Positions 58,232 through 64,000 of a stretch of 64,000 nucleotides of DNA are shown here, piece by piece (position 1 is the first letter of the stretch; each line of letters opens with the position of its first letter). The notes under the pieces were generated by a model. That model ran no database searches. It worked only from the letters and a program-made list of their open reading frames with translations, and was not told the origin of the DNA. The DNA is from Pararhizobium arenae (GTDB lineage: Bacteria; Pseudomonadota; Alphaproteobacteria; Rhizobiales; Rhizobiaceae), in NCBI RefSeq assembly GCF_001931685.1, contig NZ_MOOY01000001.1, positions 558,001-622,000 on the forward strand. The letters run 5' to 3'. The translations under genes and the position numbers were made by a program.

Positions 58232-58753
58232 TCACAGATAGCTGAAAAGGTTGGAGCCCGCATCGCGTTCGGGGCGCTCGATCAGCGTCTTTCGAAGCCC
58301 GATCGTCTCGACATTCTGGTCGAGTTTCGCCGCATAGCTGGTGGAGAGTGAACTCACCGCATAGCCGCGCTTCCTGAAGAAATCCACGGCAACGGTGTTG
58401 CGGACATGGGTTGCAAGGTCGGCTGTGTCAATGTTCATCGAAACGATACGACTTTCCATCTGTTCAAGCAGCAGCGAACCAAGACCCTGCCGCTGCATCT
58501 CCGGTGTTACCCAGAGATCGGTGATCGTGCCATCTCCGCGCTCGGATGCGACCCAGCCCGCAAGAGCGCCGTCGATTTCGCCGACAAGCACCCGCTCCCA
58601 ATTGTTGCGCAGGAAAGACAGAAACGCGACTTCGACCGTATGGCGCACCTTGACGAGATCGACGAGGCCGAGAACGGCGACCTGCCAGGCGGCAAGCCCG
58701 ATAGCCGTCAAGGCAATGACATCGTTTTCTTGTGCGATACGGGTGGTGATCAT
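58232..58753 (-). CDS. GNAT N-acetyltransferase
   Basis: From the ATG at 58753 (GGCGGCCGC upstream) the protein has 173 residues: ITTRIAQENDVIALTAIGLAAWQ, LVGEIDGALAGWVASERGDGTITDLWVTPEMQRQGLGSLLLEQ-type motif A (QRQGLG), and VDFFRKRGYAVSSLSTSYAAKL. Substrate is unknown. It is convergent with yjhX; YjhQ-type acetyltransferases are the described partners of YjhX in E. coli, but this protein is not clearly YjhQ. It lies 62 bases downstream of gatA. Confidence 0.86.
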   Translation of the reverse strand: MITTRIAQENDVIALTAIGLAAWQVAVLGLVDLVKVRHTVEVAFLSFLRNNWERVLVGEIDGALAGWVASERGDGTITDLWVTPEMQRQGLGSLLLEQMESRIVSMNIDTADLATHVRNTVAVDFFRKRGYAVSSLSTSYAAKLDQNVETIGLRKTLIERPERDAGSNLFSYL

Positions 58754-58815
58754 GCGGCCGCCTTTCAGCTGCACTACACCACTTGAAACGCCTTTTGGCC
58801 AGCCTCAGCGGGAGC

Positions 58816-60297
58816 TTACCACCACTTTGCCGGGGTGAAACGGCCGGCTGCCTGCTCGATGACATGAGCCGTCTTGAACAGGGTTTCTTCCTCGAAAGGC
58901 TTGCCGATCAGCTGCAGGCCAAGCGGAAGCCCCTTGTGGTCGAGGCCGGCGGGAACGGCGATGCCCGGTAGGCCGGCCATGTTCACCGTTACCGTGAAGA
59001 TGTCGTTCAAGTACATCTTGACCGGATCGGATGCCAGATCCTCGTCGGCGATGCCGAAGGCCGAAGACGGCGTCGCCGGCGTCAGGATCGCATCGACGCC
59101 CGCATGGAAAGCTAGTTCGAAATCCCGCTTGATCAGCGTGCGGACCTTCTGCGCCTGCAGGTAATAGGCGTCGTAGTAACCGGCAGAGAGAACATAGGTG
59201 CCGATCATGATGCGGCGCTTGACCTCGGTACCGAAGCCGGCAGCACGGGTTTTTTCGTACATATCGGCGATGTCCTTGCCATCGACGCGCAGGCCGTAGC
59301 GAACGCCGTCATAGCGGGCAAGGTTGGACGAGGCTTCGGCGGGCGCGACGATGTAATAGGCCGGCAGCGCATATTTCGTGTGCGGCAGGCTGATATCGAC
59401 GATCTCGGCACCGGCGTCACGCAGCCAGGCGATACCCTGCTGCCAAAGGGTTTCGATCTCTTCCGGCATGCCATCGACGCGGTATTCCTTCGGGATGCCG
59501 ATGCGCATGCCCTTCAGCGACTGGCCGAGAGAGGCTTCGTAGTCCGGAACCGGCAGATCGACGGAGGTCGTGTCCTTGGCATCGACGGAAGCCATCGACT
59601 TCAGCAGAATGGCGGCGTCGCGCACGTCGCGGGCAATCGGGCCGGCCTGATCCAGCGACGAGGCGAAGGCGACGGTGCCCCAACGCGAGCAGCGGCCATA
59701 GGTTGGCTTGATGCCGACGGTGCCGGTAAATGCGGCCGGCTGGCGGATCGAACCGCCGGTATCGGTCGCGGTTGCACCGGCGCAGAGAAACGCGGCAACG
59801 GCAGCAGCCGAACCGCCGGATGAGCCGCCGGGAACGAGATCGAGGTTCGAGCCGTTCGCCCGCCACGGGTTTTTCACAACGCCGTAATAGGAGGTCTCGT
59901 TGGAGGAGCCCATGGCGAACTCGTCCATGTTGAGCTTGCCGAGCATGACGGCACCGTCGTTCCACAGGTTCTGGGTGACGGTCGATTCGTAGCGCGGCTT
60001 GAAACCGTCGAGGATGTGGCTGCAGGCCTGCGTGTGCACGCCTTCGGTCGCGAACAGATCCTTGATACCGAGTGGAATACCTTCCAGCGCTCCGGCCTTG
60101 CCGGCCGCGATCCGCGCATCCGAGGCCTTCGCCATTTCGCGCGCCTTTTCTGGCGTGACGACGACGTAAGCGTTGATCGCTTCATTCGCGGCTTCGATCG
60201 CGCCAAGATAAGCCTCCGTCAGTTCGACGGCGGTGATTTCCTTGGCGGCAAGCTTGGTGCGGGCTTCGGCGATAGTCAGGCGGGTCAGGTCGGTCAT
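58816..60297 (-). CDS. gatA: Aspartyl/glutamyl-tRNA amidotransferase subunit A
   Basis: GatA is the amidase that releases ammonia from glutamine for tRNA transamidation. The 493-residue protein has the amidase signature with Ser-cisSer-Lys: [12 protein letters not shown] (catalytic Lys), the Ser-rich [23 protein letters not shown] and [24 protein letters not shown]. The ATG at 60297 is chosen over an upstream start with unrelated sequence. gatC lies 50 bases upstream on the same strand. gatB is separated. Confidence 0.97.
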   Translation of the reverse strand: MTDLTRLTIAEARTKLAAKEITAVELTEAYLGAIEAANEAINAYVVVTPEKAREMAKASDARIAAGKAGALEGIPLGIKDLFATEGVHTQACSHILDGFKPRYESTVTQNLWNDGAVMLGKLNMDEFAMGSSNETSYYGVVKNPWRANGSNLDLVPGGSSGGSAAAVAAFLCAGATATDTGGSIRQPAAFTGTVGIKPTYGRCSRWGTVAFASSLDQAGPIARDVRDAAILLKSMASVDAKDTTSVDLPVPDYEASLGQSLKGMRIGIPKEYRVDGMPEEIETLWQQGIAWLRDAGAEIVDISLPHTKYALPAYYIVAPAEASSNLARYDGVRYGLRVDGKDIADMYEKTRAAGFGTEVKRRIMIGTYVLSAGYYDAYYLQAQKVRTLIKRDFELAFHAGVDAILTPATPSSAFGIADEDLASDPVKMYLNDIFTVTVNMAGLPGIAVPAGLDHKGLPLGLQLIGKPFEEETLFKTAHVIEQAAGRFTPAKWW

Positions 60298-60346
60298 GGC
60301 AACGGAACTTTCAAAGAATGGGATCGGCGCGGCAGGCTCAGGTCGG

Positions 60347-60634
60347 TTATTCGACGACCTTCGGCACCAGGAAGAAGTTGCGGTCGGTGACCGGTGCGTT
60401 GGCAACGATATCTTCCGCCTTGTTGCCGTCGCTCACCACATCCTCGCGCTTCTTCATCGCCATCGGAGTAACAGACGTCATCGGCTCGACACCGGCGACA
60501 TCAACTTCCGAGAGCTGCTCGACGAAACCGAGAATGCCGTTCAGCTCACCCATCATGCGCTGTGCCTCCTCCTCGCTGACGGCGATGCGGGCAAGACGCG
60601 CGACGCGCTTCACGGTGGCGAGATCTACGGACAT
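60347..60634 (-). CDS. gatC: Aspartyl/glutamyl-tRNA amidotransferase subunit C
   Basis: GatC is the small subunit that wraps GatA and GatB together. The 95-residue protein has the family pattern: [50 protein letters not shown], and the C-terminal [14 protein letters not shown]. The length is exact for the family. It precedes gatA by 50 bases, and a promoter-like pair lies upstream. Confidence 0.95.
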   Translation of the reverse strand: MSVDLATVKRVARLARIAVSEEEAQRMMGELNGILGFVEQLSEVDVAGVEPMTSVTPMAMKKREDVVSDGNKAEDIVANAPVTDRNFFLVPKVVE

Positions 60635-60668
60635 AAAACGGCTCCGGTATCAGGAATATTTCCCCCGC

Positions 60669-60697
60669 TATAATGGCCGCGGCGCGGCGGTGCAACG
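60669..60697 (-). promoter_or_regulatory. Candidate promoter of gatCA
   Basis: On the minus strand TTGCAC (60697-60692), a 17-base spacer, and TATAGC (60674-60669) lie 35 bases before the gatC start. The match to consensus is moderate. Confidence 0.4.
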
Positions 60698-60719
60698 GGG
60701 GAATCGGCGTCATGGGCGA

Positions 60720-61424
60720 TCAGAGCGAAAGGCCGGCGCCGATTGCCGGGGTTTCGATCTTCGTTGAAGCGCTATCCATGGCAACGAGGAAAGTCTCAGG
60801 TGTCTGATCGACGATGGGGAAGCTGCCGTAGTGGCAGGGAATGACCGTGCCGAATTTGAAGTATCGCTGGCAGGCAAGCGCGGCCACGGCCCCGCCCATG
60901 GTGAAACGGTCGCCGATCGGCACAAGGCCGATCTCCGGTTGGTGCAACTCGTTGATCAGGGCCATGTCGGAAAAGATGTCGGTATCGCCCATGTGATACA
61001 GCGTCGGCTCGTCTTCGAAATGCAGCACGAGGCCGTTGGCATTGCCGAGCGCATGGGAGACGCCGTCTTCGGTGATCTGCGCCGAGGAATGCAGCGCATT
61101 CACGAAGGTCGTCGAAAAGCCGCTCAGATGGATCGTGCCGCCGGTATTGCCCATTTCCAGCGCCGAGACGCCCTTGGTTCCGAGCCAGGACGCGAGATCG
61201 GCATTGGCAACGACGGTGGCCCCTGTTTCCTTGGCAATCGCGATCGTGTCGCCCACATGGTCGCCATGGCCGTGGGTCAGGAGGATATGGGTGAGACCGG
61301 CGGTGGCATCCTTGCGGGTTTCGTCACGGAAAGACGGATTGCCCGTGAAAAACGGATCGATCAGAATTTTCGCCTTGGCCGTTTCGATGCGAAAAGCCGA
61401 ATGGCCGAGCCATGTGATCTTCAT
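60720..61424 (-). CDS. Metallo-beta-lactamase-fold hydrolase, UPF0173 family
   Basis: The 234-residue protein has the metallo-beta-lactamase metal site: [14 protein letters not shown] at the start, [19 protein letters not shown] (HxHxDH), [10 protein letters not shown]-like [17 protein letters not shown], and [10 protein letters not shown] with a late metal ligand. Cytoplasmic; UPF0173 proteins are conserved hydrolases with no agreed substrate. It is divergent from ruvX and ends about 80 bases after the gatC promoter. Confidence 0.9.
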   Translation of the reverse strand: MKITWLGHSAFRIETAKAKILIDPFFTGNPSFRDETRKDATAGLTHILLTHGHGDHVGDTIAIAKETGATVVANADLASWLGTKGVSALEMGNTGGTIHLSGFSTTFVNALHSSAQITEDGVSHALGNANGLVLHFEDEPTLYHMGDTDIFSDMALINELHQPEIGLVPIGDRFTMGGAVAALACQRYFKFGTVIPCHYGSFPIVDQTPETFLVAMDSASTKIETPAIGAGLSL

Positions 61425-61505
61425 GATGGAACTCCTGTCGATTTTACTGTGCGGGAAGCATATGGATCAGGAGACAATCAATAGAAGATCGAATCGGCAA
61501 ATCAA

Positions 61506-62003
61506 ATGGCTGTTCTGACCATCGAAGACCTCGCTCAACAGCTCACGCCCGGACAGGCCATCGCCGGGCTCGACCTCGGCACGAAAACCATCGGTATTTC
61601 CGTGTCCGATCTCGGCAGGCGCTTCGCCACGCCGCGCGACGTGATCAAGCGGGTAAAATTCGGTGTCGATGCAGAAGCGCTCCTGGCGATCATCGAAAAG
61701 GAAAAGATCGCCGCGCTGGTGATCGGCCTGCCGATCAACATGGATGGCTCGGAAGGTCCCCGCGTTCAGGCAACGCGCGCCTTCGTTCGCAACATGGGCC
61801 AAAAAACCGACGTGCCGTTCGTCTTCTGGGACGAACGGCTCTCGACCGTTGCTGCCGAGCGGGTTCTGATCGAGATGAACGTCTCCCGTCGCAAGCGCGC
61901 CGAACGCATCGATTCGGCGGCCGCGTCCTTCATTCTTCAGGGGGCGCTGGACAGGCTGGCTACGCTCGGAAGAGCCGCTTCTTCCGAGACGGCCGGCGAC
62001 TGA
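61506..62003 (+). CDS. ruvX: Putative pre-16S rRNA nuclease YqgF/RuvX
   Basis: The 165-residue protein has the RNase-H-like YqgF fold: the first catalytic Asp in [16 protein letters not shown], a [15 protein letters not shown] loop, and the conserved DERLST. A second acidic residue lies in [13 protein letters not shown]. coli YqgF matures the 5' end of 16S rRNA; Holliday-junction cleavage has also been proposed for the family. Its last 67 bases overlap a convergent small gene. Confidence 0.9.
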   Translation: MAVLTIEDLAQQLTPGQAIAGLDLGTKTIGISVSDLGRRFATPRDVIKRVKFGVDAEALLAIIEKEKIAALVIGLPINMDGSEGPRVQATRAFVRNMGQKTDVPFVFWDERLSTVAAERVLIEMNVSRRKRAERIDSAAASFILQGALDRLATLGRAASSETAGD

Positions 62004-62284
62004 GCCACACCATAGCGGCGCTGGTACCAGGCGCGGATCTCGCGACGCTTGCGCCAGCCGATGATGGCAAAAACGATCAGGCTGTCGAAGGCAATGGCAC
62101 GGGCGACAAGCGGCGGAATGGTTTCCGGCGGAATGCCCAAGACGTTGCCGTAGATGTTGAAGACCAGATCATGCGCCTGACGGGTCAGCATGAAGATGCC
62201 GAAGCTCATGTCGTAATAGGAAAGGCTATACCAGCCGGTCAGCAACGTGACGGGAGCAGCCCAGAGGATCAGAAGCCATTTCAT
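61937..62284 (-). CDS. Small inner-membrane protein, DUF6105-like
   Basis: The 115-residue protein has an N-terminal hydrophobic helix ([23 protein letters not shown]) and a second at about residues 64-81 ([17 protein letters not shown]), with [28 protein letters not shown] between. The C-terminus is charged and then Ala/Ser-rich. It resembles the rhizobial DUF6105 group, whose role is unknown. It overlaps ruvX by 67 bases at the 3' ends, and its ATG overlaps the stop of the next small gene. Confidence 0.72.
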   Translation of the reverse strand: MKWLLILWAAPVTLLTGWYSLSYYDMSFGIFMLTRQAHDLVFNIYGNVLGIPPETIPPLVARAIAFDSLIVFAIIGWRKRREIRAWYQRRYGVAQSPAVSEEAALPSVASLSSAP

Positions 62285-62463
62285 GCCATTCTCTCCATGA
62301 CCGGGCTCTCCATGCCGGGGAACTGCGGTCGATAGCCCCGCGCCAGTGTCCGTGCCGCCCCATCGAGCAGCATGGCACCGCCGAGGACAACCGCCGGCAC
62401 TGTCAGATCGAGCGCAAGGCCCGCAAAAAACATCATCATGATGATCGTCAAGCCAGTCCGCAC
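62281..62463 (-). CDS. Short membrane protein, likely GTG start
   Basis: From the GTG at 62463 (GGAG nine bases before) the protein has 60 residues: a hydrophobic N-terminal part with LTIIMMMFFAGLALDLTVPAVVLGGAMLLDGAA forming one or two membrane helices, then a basic and Pro-rich tail with [18 protein letters not shown] longer frame to 62547 exists but looks non-coding. The stop overlaps the next gene's ATG by 4 bases, which supports translation as a pair. No family is recognised. Confidence 0.55.
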   Translation of the reverse strand: MRTGLTIIMMMFFAGLALDLTVPAVVLGGAMLLDGAARTLARGYRPQFPGMESPVMERMA

Positions 62464-62636
62464 GGAACGTGCTCCATTTCTGTTGTCGTCAGCATTACAA
62501 GCTGGAGCACCTTTGCCCGTTAACCAGTCGGGCGCAACGTAAACCATTTGTTAAGGTTAATTTTCGGGGCGCAGCGGTGGTTGCCGTGTCGGGCGTGGGC
62601 GTCTATGGCTGGCCTCTCACCTCTGCCGGACATACC

Positions 62637-63572
62637 ATGACCGTTATCTTCGAAAGCATCCTGCCCGTCTTTTTGCTCGTATTTCTGGGTGTTTGCCTGA
62701 AGCGTTTCCGGCGGATCGATCTCAACCTCTGGGAAGGCCTCGAACAGCTCGGCTATTTTGTCCTCTTCCCGGCCCTGCTGTTTTCCACGCTGGCAACGGC
62801 TGATTTCTCCGGTCTGCGCACCGATTCGACCGCACTCGCGACGATCGGCAGCATCAGCCTGATGTGCGCCTGCCTGCTGACCCTCTGGCCGCTGCTAAGA
62901 GAAAGAGGTGTCTCGGCAGCCTCTTTCACCTCGGTCTTTCAAACCGCGACGCGCTTGAACGGCTTCATGGCGCTCGCCATCGCGCAAAAACTCTATGGCC
63001 CGATCGGCCTGACCTTGACGGCGCTGGTGATGACGCTGGTCATCATTCCCATCAACTTCTACAATATCGGCGTGCTCGTTTGGTTCAACGGCGGGCCGCG
63101 CGGCCTGCGCTTCTTCACAATCAGGATCATCACCAATCCGCTGATCATGGCGTCCTTTGCAGGCATCCTGCTCAATATGCTGGGAATCAGGGTCTATGCA
63201 CCCGTGATGACAACGATCGACATGCTGGGCCATGCCTCGCTCAGCCTCGGGCTTGTGATGGTGGGGGCCGGCCTCAAGGTCTCCGATGCCCTGAAACCAA
63301 GACCGGTGGCCGTGCTCGCCGTCTTCCTGAAATTGATCGTCATGCCGATCTTCATGGTCTCCGCGAGCTATTTGCTGGGCATGCGCGGACCGGGCCTATC
63401 CGTCATCGCGCTCGGCGCCGCCGTTCCGACCGCTATGAACGGTTATCTTCTGGCGAAACAGATGGGCGGCGATGCGCCACTCTACGCGGCGGTCGCAACC
63501 ATACAAACGGTCGTATCCTTCTTCACGATACCGCTGGTGCTGGTGATCGCCGATTACGTCGCCGGCGGATAA
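62637..63572 (+). CDS. AEC-family (auxin efflux carrier type) transporter
   Basis: The 311-residue protein has about ten membrane helices with the AEC layout: TVIFESILPVFLLVFLGVCLKR, YFVLFPALLFSTLATAD, FQTATRLNGFMALAIA, NPLIMASFAGILLN and a final NGYLLAKQMGGDAPLYAAVATIQTVVSFFTIPLVL. Bacterial members export malate or related organic acids; the substrate here is unknown. The ATG at 62637 follows GGCC-type sequence with no strong ribosome-binding site. Its 3' end overlaps the acyl-CoA dehydrogenase gene by 19 bases. Confidence 0.88.
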   Translation: MTVIFESILPVFLLVFLGVCLKRFRRIDLNLWEGLEQLGYFVLFPALLFSTLATADFSGLRTDSTALATIGSISLMCACLLTLWPLLRERGVSAASFTSVFQTATRLNGFMALAIAQKLYGPIGLTLTALVMTLVIIPINFYNIGVLVWFNGGPRGLRFFTIRIITNPLIMASFAGILLNMLGIRVYAPVMTTIDMLGHASLSLGLVMVGAGLKVSDALKPRPVAVLAVFLKLIVMPIFMVSASYLLGMRGPGLSVIALGAAVPTAMNGYLLAKQMGGDAPLYAAVATIQTVVSFFTIPLVLVIADYVAGG

Positions 63573-64000
63573 AGCAGATCGACGATGTAGGACGAATCGA
63601 AGCGCGAATCGAGCATGCCATAGGTCGAACGCCAGCCTGCCGCGAGACGCGATTCAAGGAAGGCATCGGCGATACGCCCTGCCCCCATCCGGTAGAGCTC
63701 GGCTGCTGCCGCCGCGAGCGCCAGTTGTTCGACGAGCATACGAGCAGCACCTTCGTCGCGCTCGCAAAGCGACATCGCCGCCTTCAGCACATCGATGGTC
63801 TTCTTCGCGGCCGGGCCAAGGTCACGGCCGATAACCTGGAACAGCAGATCGAAAAGCTCCTTGCCCCGCGTCAGCACCCGCAGCACATCGAGCGCCATCA
63901 CATTGCCGGAGCCTTCCCAGATCGCATTGACCGGTGCTTCGCGGTAATGGCGGGCAATCGGCCGTTCTTCGACGTAACCGTTGCCACCCAGGCACTCCAT
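63554..64000 (-). CDS. Acyl-CoA dehydrogenase, AidB-like, C-terminal part
   Basis: This is the end of a gene that begins beyond the window. The visible 148 residues hold the flavin-site motif MECLGGNGYVEE and the catalytic-region pattern YREAPVNAIWEGSGNVMALDVLRVL, which is typical of AidB and related isovaleryl-type dehydrogenases. A helical C-terminal domain ends in SSYIVDLLYPPAT. AidB in E. coli is linked to the adaptive response to alkylation. The upstream part is missing from the window. Confidence 0.85.
   Translation of the reverse strand: MECLGGNGYVEERPIARHYREAPVNAIWEGSGNVMALDVLRVLTRGKELFDLLFQVIGRDLGPAAKKTIDVLKAAMSLCERDEGAARMLVEQLALAAAAAELYRMGAGRIADAFLESRLAAGWRSTYGMLDSRFDSSYIVDLLYPPAT

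Overview
The window looks like core chromosome of an alphaproteobacterium in Rhizobiales, most likely Rhizobiaceae (Agrobacterium/Rhizobium and relatives). The evidence is family-level: an alphaproteobacterial LexA box (GTTC-N7-GTTC), IalB, NDUFA12, DUF2155, SdhE and DUF6105-type proteins, a TAXI solute-binding protein, a PII/glutamine synthetase pair behind a sigma-54-like promoter, and an RNase E with a large acidic insertion in its S1 domain. Coding is dense and GC-rich. I see no insertion sequence, prophage, integrase, rRNA operon or CRISPR array.

Layout. 0-5 kb: an ArsR/SRPBCC pair, gyrA, marC and ssb, with a 7-copy heptanucleotide repeat between marC and ssb. 5-13 kb: uvrA, divergent from ssb across a shared LexA box; a DUF72 protein; the NAD(P)HX repair enzyme; glnB-glnA. 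13-19 kb: envelope and periplasmic genes (TAXI protein with a coiled-coil partner, IalB, a YejA-like peptide-binding protein, a FrnE-like thiol protein) plus hspQ. 19-30 kb: mfd-sdhE, recG, DUF502, and the UDP-GlcNAc genes glmU and glmS with a GNAT gene. 30-37 kb: a large GT-C-like membrane protein, then an operon ppiD-trpD-trpC-moaC-moeA. 37-47 kb: a 55-residue lipoprotein, tRNA-Thr(UGU), prfB with a programmed +1 frameshift, the cell-wall genes for PBP1A and an amidase, and rne behind a long structured leader. 47-54 kb: an aminotransferase, a DsbA/ScsC-like protein, aroQ-accB-accC-aat, DUF2155 and NDUFA12. 54-61 kb: gatB and gatC-gatA, separated by a small accessory block. 61-64 kb: a UPF0173 hydrolase, ruvX, two small membrane proteins, an AEC transporter and the 3' end of an AidB-like acyl-CoA dehydrogenase that runs off the window.

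The most interesting part is the block between gatB and gatA (56.2-58.8 kb). An Rrf2 regulator has only two cysteines, C32 and C98, which fall where the redox pair of Staphylococcus HypR lies. Its near-consensus promoter has the -10 box inside a GTAAC-N7-GTTAC palindrome that ends at the start codon. It is followed by a thioredoxin-reductase-like flavoprotein with CPYC and a degenerate NADPH-binding loop, resembling dithiol oxidases. Next comes a yjhX-family gene with its own promoter and a structured leader carrying an 8-codon in-frame mini-ORF. Other notable points are the unusual quinolone-region residues of GyrA, a probable heat-shock promoter before hspQ, and the tiny lipoprotein. Start codons were chosen from ribosome-binding sites and family length. 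All functional assignments come from recognising sequence families by eye; no database search was run.
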